A stretch of 37,613 nucleotides of DNA from Nitrospirota bacterium (lineage in GTDB: Bacteria; Nitrospirota; Thermodesulfovibrionia; Thermodesulfovibrionales; SM23-35). The notes beneath the pieces are model-generated. The model made no database searches and had not been told where the DNA came from. It saw nothing but the letters and a program-made list of their open reading frames with translations. Position 1 is the stretch's first letter; each line of letters begins with the position of its first letter. Below are positions 10,597-19,296 of this stretch, one piece after another. The stretch spans positions 1 through 37,613 of the forward strand of contig JACAFE010000026.1 of the NCBI GenBank assembly GCA_013388435.1, read 5' to 3'. Position numbers and translations under genes: made by a program.

Positions 10597-13389
10597 ATGT
10601 CTTTCAAAGAACTTGTCATTGAAGGCGCAAGGCAGAACAATTTAAAAAATATTAGTCTTACTCTGCCTCACAATAAAGTTATTGCTGTTACCGGTGTTTC
10701 CGGTTCAGGAAAATCTTCACTGGCTTTTGACACAATTTTTGCCGAAGGACAATGGAGATTTATAGAGTCCCTTTCTACATATGCAAGACTTTTTCTTGAA
10801 AAGATCGACAGACCCGATGTTGATGCAATACACAATATTCGTCCTGCTATAGCGCTTGAACAGAAAAATCCTGTAAAAGGTTCACGTTCTACAGTTGGAA
10901 CACTAACCGAACTTTATGATCTTTTCAGGCTTTTATATTCAAAAATAGCCCATCCATTCTGCCCTAATTGTTCAAAAGAAATTCGCATATGGGATACATC
11001 GCAGATATTCATGGAGTTAATTGAAAAATACACAGATAAAAAAGCAATTATAGTTTTTGAAGCTCCTGCTGATTTTAATGAGTTATTAAAAAATGGTTTT
11101 CACAGAATCTGGCTGAATAATGAAATTATTGACATTGAAGATTTAGAAACCTTAATAAATCGAATATCTGTAGATGAAATTAAAGATAAATTGAATATTG
11201 TCGTTGATCGTCTGCTGATTAAAGATGAACCCAGATTGTCTGATTCTATAGAACTTGCATGGAATCATGGGAAAGGTAAAATCAAGATAATTATTATGGA
11301 CGAGACAGTAAAAGTACTAACCTTTTCCTCAAAAAATTCCTGTGACGAATGTAACATTGAACTGCCATTACCCAATCCTTTATTGTTTTCCTTTAATCAT
11401 CCACTTGGCGCATGCCCAAAATGTAATGGATTCGGAAACTTACTACATTATGATGAGACCCTCATTATACCGAATAAAAGTCTTTCTCTGTCTGATGGTG
11501 CAATTGACCCGTGGAATAAACCTGCATACAGATGGTGGAAACAACAGCTTATTAAAAATGCAGAGAAAGCTGGATTAAGTACTTCAAAACCCTATTCGGA
11601 ATTTTTAGATAGCGAAAAAGAGATTCTTTTTAATGGCACTGCTGATTTTTATGGTATAAACGATTTTTTTCAGAAGCTTGAAACAAAAAAATACAAACTT
11701 CATATACGGGTATTTCTCAGTAGATACAGAAGCCCCGCTATATGCCCTTTATGTAAAGGGAAAAAACTAAAAAAAGAGGCTCTTTCATATAAAGTTTCAG
11801 GACTGGATATTGGCGAATTATGTTCAATGCCGGTAATTGAGATAGCACACTACTTTGAACAACTTGATATATCTCCTTTTCAGAGAGATACTGCCAGAGA
11901 AATACTCAGGCAGATAAAATTAAAGCTCGATTTTCTTAAACGTGTCGGTCTCGATTATCTAAGTCTGAATCGGGATGCCCGCACTTTGTCAGGTGGAGAA
12001 TATCAGAGGATAAATCTCTCAAATCAAATAGCTTCATTCTTAACAGGAACTCTATATGTTCTTGATGAACCAACTGTAGGGTTGCATGCACGCGATACTC
12101 AAATAATAGCAGGCATAATGTCTGAACTTTCTAAACTTGGCAATACTATTATTGTTGTTGAACATGATAAGAATATAATAAATTCCGCAGACGTAATTGT
12201 AGAACTTGGTCCGGGCGGAGGGTATAAAGGAGGAGAAGTTATTTTTTCAGGAAACAGGGAAGAATTTCTTTTTTCAGATACTCCCACTTCAAGATATATA
12301 AAAGGAATTGAATACATTTTCCCTCCTTCAAAGAAAAAAAGTTTTACTGTTAAATCTCCCATACAAAACAAGATAGTGCTTATAGGAGCAAAGGGGAACA
12401 ATCTCAAAGACATTAATCTGAGTATTCCTTTACAGACATTTACAACTATAACAGGGGTCTCGGGTTCAGGTAAAAGCTCTCTTATAGTAGAGACCTTATA
12501 TAGAGCATTGGCTCGAGAGTTCAAGCAAAGTGTTGAGATGCCGCTTGCTTTTGATAAACTTATTGCGCCTAAAACATTAAAATCTGTGAAACTTATTTCT
12601 CAATCTCCGATTGGGAAAAGCCCCCGCTCAAATCCTGTTACTTATTTAAAGATATTTGATTTAATAAGAAATCTATTTGCTTCTCAACCCGAAGCAAGAA
12701 CTCAAAGATACAGTCCCGGATATTTTTCCTTTAATGTTTCAGGAGGAAGGTGTGAAACCTGTAAAGGAGCGGGGTATCAAAAAATGGAAATGTATTTCTT
12801 TGAGGATTTATATATAAAGTGCGAGACATGTAATGGAAAAAGATATAAGCCCGAGGCTTTGAAAGTTTATTATAGAGGCAAAAATATTGACGATGTTTTA
12901 AGAATGACTGTTGATGAAGCTGTAGAATTGTTTCGAGATGAAAGAAAAATTGTTAATAAATTATCTTTAATGCAGGATATAGGTCTGGGTTATCTGATAC
13001 TCGGTCAACCTGCTACAACTCTTTCAGGCGGTGAAGCACAGAGATTAAAAATATGCGCTGAGTTTGCCGAAAATTCAAGACATACAGGAGATGTTCTTTA
13101 CATTCTTGATGAACCAACCATAGGATTACATTTCAAGGATATAAAAGCTTTGCTTAACATTCTTCAGAGACTTGTTGACTCAGGCAATACAGTCATAATC
13201 ATCGAACATAACCTTGATGTTATTAATTATTCTGACTGGATAATTGACCTCGGCCCTGAGGGAGGGGAAAAGGGAGGCAAAATTATATTTGAAGGCACTC
13301 CTGATGAGATAATAAACTGTCAGGAATCATACACAGGAAAATATCTCAGAGAGCATCTTTACACTCAGCAAGCAAGTCATAATATTTAA
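10597..13389 (+). CDS. uvrA: Excinuclease ABC subunit A (UvrA) or UvrA paralogue
   Basis: Two ATPase cassettes (VTGVSGSGKSSLAFDT; ITGVSGSGKSSLIVET), two LSGGE signatures, paired CxxC zinc motifs (CETCKGAG...CETCNGKRY). Confidence 0.92.
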   Translation: MSFKELVIEGARQNNLKNISLTLPHNKVIAVTGVSGSGKSSLAFDTIFAEGQWRFIESLSTYARLFLEKIDRPDVDAIHNIRPAIALEQKNPVKGSRSTVGTLTELYDLFRLLYSKIAHPFCPNCSKEIRIWDTSQIFMELIEKYTDKKAIIVFEAPADFNELLKNGFHRIWLNNEIIDIEDLETLINRISVDEIKDKLNIVVDRLLIKDEPRLSDSIELAWNHGKGKIKIIIMDETVKVLTFSSKNSCDECNIELPLPNPLLFSFNHPLGACPKCNGFGNLLHYDETLIIPNKSLSLSDGAIDPWNKPAYRWWKQQLIKNAEKAGLSTSKPYSEFLDSEKEILFNGTADFYGINDFFQKLETKKYKLHIRVFLSRYRSPAICPLCKGKKLKKEALSYKVSGLDIGELCSMPVIEIAHYFEQLDISPFQRDTAREILRQIKLKLDFLKRVGLDYLSLNRDARTLSGGEYQRINLSNQIASFLTGTLYVLDEPTVGLHARDTQIIAGIMSELSKLGNTIIVVEHDKNIINSADVIVELGPGGGYKGGEVIFSGNREEFLFSDTPTSRYIKGIEYIFPPSKKKSFTVKSPIQNKIVLIGAKGNNLKDINLSIPLQTFTTITGVSGSGKSSLIVETLYRALAREFKQSVEMPLAFDKLIAPKTLKSVKLISQSPIGKSPRSNPVTYLKIFDLIRNLFASQPEARTQRYSPGYFSFNVSGGRCETCKGAGYQKMEMYFFEDLYIKCETCNGKRYKPEALKVYYRGKNIDDVLRMTVDEAVELFRDERKIVNKLSLMQDIGLGYLILGQPATTLSGGEAQRLKICAEFAENSRHTGDVLYILDEPTIGLHFKDIKALLNILQRLVDSGNTVIIIEHNLDVINYSDWIIDLGPEGGEKGGKIIFEGTPDEIINCQESYTGKYLREHLYTQQASHNI

Positions 13390-14650
13390 AATTCTTTATT
13401 AATACATTCACCAAATTACCCTTATTTTTCTGATAACCTGTTACAAATACCGAACCATCAACTTCAGGTGCTTGTGAGTATATTCTGCCACTCCATACCG
13501 CGCCATATTCATCAACAGGCATCTCAATAAGACAAGGAAATTCTCTACCTATCAAAGCCTTATTTTTGTCCTTTGCAATTTCCTGCTGTATCTGCATTAA
13601 TGTCCTTTTCCTTCTTCGCTTGATACTGCATTGAATGCGTTCTTTTATAGAAAATGCCGATGTCCCTTCTTCTTCGGAATATTCAAATACACCGAGATGG
13701 TCAAACTTTACCTGTTTTACGAAATCAGCAAGCTCTTCGAACTCTTCTTCTCTTTCTGACGGGAAACCGACTATAAAAGTTGAACGTATCACAATATCGG
13801 GTATCTTTTCTCTGAGCATATGAATTTTCTCCAGTAATAATTTCTTTGAATATCTTCTGTTCATTAACCTTAAAATCCTGTTGTTAACATGCTGAACAGG
13901 AATATCAAGATAATTTAATATCCTTTGGTCGGATTTTATTAAGTTGATAATCCGGGGAGTTATACCTGATGGATAAAGATATAGTAATCGCAGCCAGAAA
14001 TCCTTTTTGATTTTAAGAATTGACTCGAGCAACATGTCAAGAGAGGGTTTCCGGTATAAATCTTTACCGTACGATGTTAAATCCTGGGCTATTAAATTTA
14101 TTTCATAAACATTATTATCAAGGGCTTTTTTAATATCTTTAAGTATTTCATCAACTGGAATGCTCTTTAATGGTCCTCTAATCAGCGGAATTGTGCAATA
14201 TGAACAACGATTATTGCATCCATCTGCTACTTTGATATAAGTGTATGAAGGAGGTGTAAAGCATATTCTTTTTATTGAAGCATCCGTACATTGCACCTTT
14301 ATGGGTGAAAAGCTTTTTCTTATTTTTTCCGCAAGCTTTTTATATGGAAGCACAGGAAGAAAAAGCTCCACTTCAGGAATTAAGTCCCTAAGCTCTTTTT
14401 GATACCTTTGCACAAGACAGCCAAAGACTATAACCCTGGAATCCTTTGGTTTTTCCTGAATTACCGAAAGTATAGTATCAATAGATTCCTGTTTTGCATT
14501 CTTGATAAATCCGCATGTATTTATCAAAATAAGGTTTGATTCTTCAATTCTATCGGTAATTATGTATCCATATTTTGAAAGTATTTTTGATATTTTCTCG
14601 CTGTCAACAAGATTCTTTGCACATCCAAGACTTATAAAATAATACTTCAT
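13346..14650 (-). CDS. rimO: 30S ribosomal protein S12 methylthiotransferase RimO (radical SAM)
   Basis: MKYYFISLGCAKNLVDSEKI, radical-SAM CNNRCSYCTIPLIRG, C-terminal TRAM-like domain. Conserved Met at 14650 preferred over the TTG extension to 14680, which reads into repeat DNA. 3' end overlaps the uvrA 3' end by 44 nt. Confidence 0.93.
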   Translation of the reverse strand: MKYYFISLGCAKNLVDSEKISKILSKYGYIITDRIEESNLILINTCGFIKNAKQESIDTILSVIQEKPKDSRVIVFGCLVQRYQKELRDLIPEVELFLPVLPYKKLAEKIRKSFSPIKVQCTDASIKRICFTPPSYTYIKVADGCNNRCSYCTIPLIRGPLKSIPVDEILKDIKKALDNNVYEINLIAQDLTSYGKDLYRKPSLDMLLESILKIKKDFWLRLLYLYPSGITPRIINLIKSDQRILNYLDIPVQHVNNRILRLMNRRYSKKLLLEKIHMLREKIPDIVIRSTFIVGFPSEREEEFEELADFVKQVKFDHLGVFEYSEEEGTSAFSIKERIQCSIKRRRKRTLMQIQQEIAKDKNKALIGREFPCLIEMPVDEYGAVWSGRIYSQAPEVDGSVFVTGYQKNKGNLVNVLIKNFKYYDLLAECKDAL

Positions 14651-14694
14651 TCTATTAGCATAACATAGAGCGAAGAGCAAAAAAGGCTGAAGGC

Positions 14695-14820
14695 GATAGC
14701 GTTTATAGCGTTCATTGCGTTCATAGCGTTTATAGCGTTTATTGCGTTTATTGCGTTTATTGCGTTATAGCGTTTATTGCGTTATAGCGTTATAGCGTTT
14801 ATTGCGTTGTAGCGTTTATC
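14695..14820 (-). repeat. AACGC-WAY(R) tandem array A (14 units by hand count), reading on the minus strand
   Basis: Plus strand is (GCGTT + TATA/TATT/CATT/CATA/ATA/GTA) repeated with mixed 9/8-bp spacing. Confidence 0.95.
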
Positions 14821-14841
14821 AAATAGCATAGAGCGAATAGC

Positions 14842-14866
14842 AAAAAAAGGCTGAAGCCTTCAGCCT
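14842..14866 (-). terminator. Candidate intrinsic terminator for the opp/dpp operon, built from repeat sequence
   Basis: Minus strand GGCTGAAGGCTTCAGCC followed by TTTTTTTG; downstream of the minus-strand ABC transporter operon. Confidence 0.5.
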
Positions 14867-15037
14867 TCAGCCTAACGCCTTCAGCCTATGATAGTTTATT
14901 TTGATTCATAAATTGAATTATTGCCAGTAAACAACCTCTCTATTCTATTTAATAAAGTAGGAATCAAAAGGGGGATGAGGGCTGAAGAATAAGACAAACA
15001 ATAAACAATTACGGTTAATTCGATTGAATTTTTCTGA

Positions 15038-15898
15038 TTAACCCTGTTCAGCTTCCCAGAGTCTTGGATCAAAAGCATCTCTTATTCCTTCGCCTAATAA
15101 ATTATACCCGAGAACTGTTAAAAGAATAGCGAACCCCGGGAAAACAGAGAGCCACCATGCAATTTCTATGTTGTCTTTGCCAAGTGTAAGAATATTTCCC
15201 CATGTTGGTGTCGGAGGCTGAACTCCAAGTCCGAGAAAACTTAGACCTGATTCAAGGAGCACAGCACCTGCTATTCCAAGAACCGCTGAAACAAAAACAG
15301 GTGCAAGACTGTTGATTAGAATATGCTTAAAAATAATTCTTTTATCACTAACTCCTATAGCTTTTGCAGCAAGCACAAATTCCCGCTCCTTTAAAGATAG
15401 GAATTCAGCCCTTACAAGTCTTGCAACACCCATCCACGAAGTAAGTCCTATAACAACCATTATGTTCCAGATGCCTGGGCCTATAAAAGCAATTACAGCA
15501 AGAATCAGAAAAAAGGTTGGTATTGTTAGCATTATATCGATGAATCTCATAATTATTCTGTCAGTCCATCCACCATAATAGCCTGCTATAGAACCAAAGA
15601 AAATTCCAATAATTGTTGATATTCCAACCGCGACAAAGCCGACCAGCAAAGAGGTGCGCGCGCCATAAAGCATTCTGCTGAAAACATCCCTTCCGAGGTC
15701 ATCAGTGCCAAAAGGGTGTTTGAAAGAAGGTGGCTCAAGTATATGATTTCTATCAATATCATTCTGATTATATGGGGAAAACAAAGGAGCAAACATGGCA
15801 ATAATAAAAAGCAAAAAAACAATAATTGCGCCTATTACAGCAATTTTATTTCTCTTGAATCTTTTCCAGAAAATATTTCTTAATAAAGAAGTCTTCAT
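15038..15898 (-). CDS. Peptide/nickel-type ABC transporter permease (DppC/OppC family)
   Basis: HPFGTDDLGRDVFSRMLYGARTSLLVG; ESGLSFLGLGVQPPTPTWGNIL. Confidence 0.93.
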   Translation of the reverse strand: MKTSLLRNIFWKRFKRNKIAVIGAIIVFLLFIIAMFAPLFSPYNQNDIDRNHILEPPSFKHPFGTDDLGRDVFSRMLYGARTSLLVGFVAVGISTIIGIFFGSIAGYYGGWTDRIIMRFIDIMLTIPTFFLILAVIAFIGPGIWNIMVVIGLTSWMGVARLVRAEFLSLKEREFVLAAKAIGVSDKRIIFKHILINSLAPVFVSAVLGIAGAVLLESGLSFLGLGVQPPTPTWGNILTLGKDNIEIAWWLSVFPGFAILLTVLGYNLLGEGIRDAFDPRLWEAEQG

Positions 15899-15901
15899 AG
15901 T

Positions 15902-16897
15902 TTAATGTCTGATTCTCGGGTCAGCGAGCATATAACCTATATCTGCAAGAAGGTTCCCGAGAAGTGTCAGGAACCCTACTATAATTACTATTCCCATAAT
16001 AACAGGATAATCACGGGTCATAACACTCATAAAAAGCAACTGACCCATGCCGGGAATACCAAATATGCTTTCCATTATTACACTACCTCCGATAAGTCCG
16101 GGGACTGAAAGTCCAATAAGTGTAATTAAAGGCAGAAGCGCGTTTCTCAGAGCATGCCTGTAAATTACAATCCTCTCAGGAAGTCCTTTTGCTCTTGCAA
16201 CTTTTATGTAATCCTGTCTTATCACTTCAAGCATACTGCTTCTCATATACCTTGAATCTCCGGCAAGGCCACCAAATGCATAGACAAATACAGGTAATAT
16301 AAGATGATTTATCCTGTCAATTATTTTGCCTGCGAGGGATAAAGAATCATAATTCATTGATTTCAACCCCGAGATTGGAAGCCATCCGAGATATACTCCA
16401 AAAAACATCATAAGAAGAAGAGCCAGCCAGAAAGATGGCGTAGCAAAGCCAATAAATACAGAAGTAGTTGTAATCCTGTCATAAAGAGTATTCTGGTGTG
16501 TGGCAGATGTAATACCTAAAGGGATTGCTATTACTAAAATTACAAACATTGTTATAACATTCAACATGAATGTTATAAATAATCTTCTTTCAGTCAAGGG
16601 TTGTTTTTTATCCCATATTTTATCAATAACAGGCCTTCTGTCAGAGGAGAAAGATTCTCCAAAATCAAACTTCACTATTTTGTTAAGCCATAAAACATAT
16701 TGGACGATAACGGGTTTATCAAGATTGTACATTTTTTCGAGTCTTTCTCTGGCTTCGGGTGTTATTTTTGGATTGAAATCTGCAAGGACATCAGTTGGTT
16801 TTCCCGGGGCAAGATGCAGTATCATAAAAGAAATCAGTGTAATACCGAACAGAGTGGGTATCATTTCAAAGATCCTTTTAAAAAGGTAGTTAATCAT
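15902..16897 (-). CDS. Peptide/nickel-type ABC transporter permease (DppB/OppB family)
   Basis: YLFKRIFEMIPTLFGITLISFMILHLAPG; DYIKVARAKGLPERIVIYRHALRNALLPLITLIG. Confidence 0.94.
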   Translation of the reverse strand: MINYLFKRIFEMIPTLFGITLISFMILHLAPGKPTDVLADFNPKITPEARERLEKMYNLDKPVIVQYVLWLNKIVKFDFGESFSSDRRPVIDKIWDKKQPLTERRLFITFMLNVITMFVILVIAIPLGITSATHQNTLYDRITTTSVFIGFATPSFWLALLLMMFFGVYLGWLPISGLKSMNYDSLSLAGKIIDRINHLILPVFVYAFGGLAGDSRYMRSSMLEVIRQDYIKVARAKGLPERIVIYRHALRNALLPLITLIGLSVPGLIGGSVIMESIFGIPGMGQLLFMSVMTRDYPVIMGIVIIVGFLTLLGNLLADIGYMLADPRIRH

Positions 16898-18544
16898 CTA
16901 AGGCTCCATAGCATGTTTTTGCAAAGGTTTTGGTACATACCATTTCGGGAGATTATAGCTTATACCTATTGGAGAAGGTTTTATTCCTTTAAATCTCGAA
17001 TGAACAATTGGGGTAGCATCAGGCACATAAAGAAAAATATAAGGAAGTTCTTCTGCAAGAATTTCCTGTATTCTGAAATAAATTTTTTTTCTTTCTCCGG
17101 TATTAAAAGTTCTCCGGCCTTTCTCAAGAAGTTCGTCCACTTCAGGATTATTATAACCTATGAAGTTGAATTCTTTTTCTCTTGTTTTGCTTGAATGCCA
17201 TATATCATATTGATCAGGATCAGGACTTATGCTCCAGCCGAGTATCACTGCTTCGAATCTTCTTTTATCAATAAATTCATTGACAAATGTTGACCATTCA
17301 AGCACCCTGATATTTACTTTTATTCCAATTTTTGCGAGTCTCCACTGGATAATGGTAGCTGTATTTTTTCTTAGATTATTTCCCATATTTGTGAGTATCG
17401 TAAATTCAAATGGTTTCCCATCCTTATCGAGAATCCCGTCACCATTGGTATCTTTCCATCCAGCTTCTCTCAGGAGTTGTTTTGCTTTTTCTGGATTGTA
17501 TTCATAATTTTTTACATCAGGATTATAAGGCCATGTATTCGGGACATAAGGTCCTGTAGCAGGGCTACCGAGTCCGAATAGAACAACGTCTATTATTTCT
17601 TTTTTGTCAATCGCATAAGCTATTGCCTGTCTTATACGTTTATCTTTGAACCATGGATGTCTTAAATTAAAAGCCATGTGTGTATAGGAGAATACAGGAT
17701 AACGGAATTTCTGGAAATTTTTCTTAAATATTTCGGTATCAGTCTGTTTTGTATATTGAAGAGGAGTCAGACCCATCATATCAAGCCCTCCAGCCTGAAG
17801 TTCGAGAAACATTGTTGCAGGGTCAGGGATAATTCTATAGATATATCCATCAATATAAGGTCTTCCTTCAAAATAATCTTTATAAGATTCAAGAATAAGT
17901 TCCTGCCCCGGAACCCATTTTTTCAATTTATAAGGTCCCAGTCCAACAGGTTCTCTTGTCATTGTGGTTTTTGTGATATCTTTGCCTTTAAGTAAATGTT
18001 CGGGCAGTACTACAAGATTTCCCCATGAACTCAAAGCAGGAGCAAAAGGTTTCTTATATGTAACTCTAAAAGTATATTTATCGAGCACCTCGGCTTTGCT
18101 TACCTGCAAGAAATCTTCTTTATATGCAGTCGGTGTCTTTTCATCAATAATTGTATTGAAACCAAACAATACATCACTTGCTGTGAATTCGACTCCATCA
18201 GACCACTTAACGCCTTTTTTTAAATGGAATGTAATTATAAGTCCGTCTTTTGATATTTCCCATGATTCAGCGAGGTCGCCAATTATACTCAAATCAGTAT
18301 CATATTTAACAAGTCCGTTGAATATAAGCCCTGCAATATCATGAGATGCGCTGTCACCCGCAAGCATCGGGATTAATACAGAAGGCTCACCTATTGAACC
18401 TGTAATGAGTGTATCTCCATAAGCAGGCTCGTACCCGGTTTCTTTGGTATCGGATTGGATGTAAGAGACAGATTTCTCTTTACAGCCTGTTAATAATATA
18501 AGGAGCATAAAAATGTATAACAAATTCTTTCTGAGAAATATCAT
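16898..18544 (-). CDS. Extracellular solute-binding lipoprotein, SBP family 5 (DppA/OppA)
   Basis: Lipoprotein signal LLILLTGCKEKS; AESWEISKDGLIITFHLKKGVKWSDGVEFTASDVLFGF. Confidence 0.94.
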   Translation of the reverse strand: MIFLRKNLLYIFMLLILLTGCKEKSVSYIQSDTKETGYEPAYGDTLITGSIGEPSVLIPMLAGDSASHDIAGLIFNGLVKYDTDLSIIGDLAESWEISKDGLIITFHLKKGVKWSDGVEFTASDVLFGFNTIIDEKTPTAYKEDFLQVSKAEVLDKYTFRVTYKKPFAPALSSWGNLVVLPEHLLKGKDITKTTMTREPVGLGPYKLKKWVPGQELILESYKDYFEGRPYIDGYIYRIIPDPATMFLELQAGGLDMMGLTPLQYTKQTDTEIFKKNFQKFRYPVFSYTHMAFNLRHPWFKDKRIRQAIAYAIDKKEIIDVVLFGLGSPATGPYVPNTWPYNPDVKNYEYNPEKAKQLLREAGWKDTNGDGILDKDGKPFEFTILTNMGNNLRKNTATIIQWRLAKIGIKVNIRVLEWSTFVNEFIDKRRFEAVILGWSISPDPDQYDIWHSSKTREKEFNFIGYNNPEVDELLEKGRRTFNTGERKKIYFRIQEILAEELPYIFLYVPDATPIVHSRFKGIKPSPIGISYNLPKWYVPKPLQKHAMEP

Positions 18545-18757
18545 CGTTTAAGTATAACCGAATAATTCATACATTGCTAAAAAATATTTAGCCTGATAAT
18601 TATAATTTAAATATAATATCCGGGCTGAATTTCTGAAACAATTTAACCTGCTATATTTAAAATGTAAAACTCTTTACATAAAATACAATTGAAACAATGC
18701 AGATATTGCAAACAAATTTATTTTTTTAACAACCCTTTCTATAAATGGTTATATGGC

Positions 18758-18827
18758 CATGAGTCATGAGTCAATAGCCAATAGTCGTGAGCAAAGAGCC
18801 ATTAGCAAAGAGTCATTAGCTATTTGC
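18758..18827. repeat. Degenerate 7-bp-period array (10 heptamers)
   Basis: CATGAGT CATGAGT CAATAGC CAATAGT CGTGAGC AAAGAGC CATTAGC AAAGAGT CATTAGC TATTTGC, no indels. Confidence 0.9.
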
Positions 18828-19019
18828 CGTAATTTTGTATTATTTTTTTGCTCTTCGCCCACTTCCCCTTTGTTAAGGGGGTCAGGGGGTTGTATATTCC
18901 TTTGTCAAGTTATTTATAAGGTTGTTTACTATAAGCTCTTCGCTTGTTGTTTTTTATTCTTCAGCCTTCAGCCTAAAGCCTTCAGCCTTTTTTTGCTAAT
19001 CGCTCTATGTTATTTGATA

Positions 19020-19088
19020 AACGCTATAACGCAATGAACGCTATAACGCTATGAACGCAATAAACGCTATAACGCTATGAACGCTACC
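19020..19088 (+). repeat. AACGC-WAY(R) tandem array B (8 units)
   Basis: AACGCTAT AACGCAATG AACGCTAT AACGCTATG AACGCAATA AACGCTAT AACGCTATG AACGCTACC. Confidence 0.95.
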
Positions 19089-19192
19089 GCCTTCAGCCTT
19101 TTTTATGAGATAAGTTCCCCTCTACTAAGAGGGGTGCAGGGGTGTGTAAGCTGTTTTGCGCCTTTGCGCCATATTCCTTACAGTTTTAAATA

Positions 19193-19251
19193 AACGCTTT
19201 AACGCAATAAACGCTATAACGCAATAACGCTATAACGCAATGAACGCTATC
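19193..19251 (+). repeat. AACGC-WAY(R) tandem array C (7 units)
   Basis: AACGCTTT AACGCAATA AACGCTAT AACGCAAT AACGCTAT AACGCAATG AACGCTATC. Confidence 0.93.
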
Positions 19252-19296
19252 GCCTTCAGCCTTTTTGAGCCGGGAGAAATGTCTGTATTTTTCGGG

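Larger units (their letters stand above)
18677..19296. repeat. Composite dispersed intergenic repeat, copy R2
   Basis: Contains the ~30-bp lead motif, a 7-bp-period array (18758-18827), a REP-like palindrome (18863-18893), a CTTCAGC array and two AACGC arrays. Same order of parts as R3 and R4. Confidence 0.9.

Noticed and set aside
12099-12524. 141-aa minus-strand ORF inside uvrA
   Set aside because: Antisense shadow of a well-supported coding frame (antisense of the ATPase motifs).
13346-13389. 44-nt convergent overlap of uvrA and rimO 3' ends as a regulatory antisense device
   Set aside because: Short convergent overlaps are common in compact genomes; nothing further in the sequence supports regulation.
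14695-14820. AACGC arrays as a CRISPR array
   Set aside because: Cores are 5 bp with 3-4 nt low-complexity spacers; no 23-40 bp repeats, no unique spacers and no cas genes in the window.
16500-18344. Plus-strand ORFs across the opp/dpp genes
   Set aside because: Antisense to clearly recognisable transporter proteins.
18753-19037. ORF of 94 aa (MAMSHESIANSREQRAISKESLAI...)
   Set aside because: It is translation of the 7-bp heptamer array, REP palindrome and CTTCAGC units; the pattern is explained at DNA level and has no ribosome-binding site or homology I recognise.
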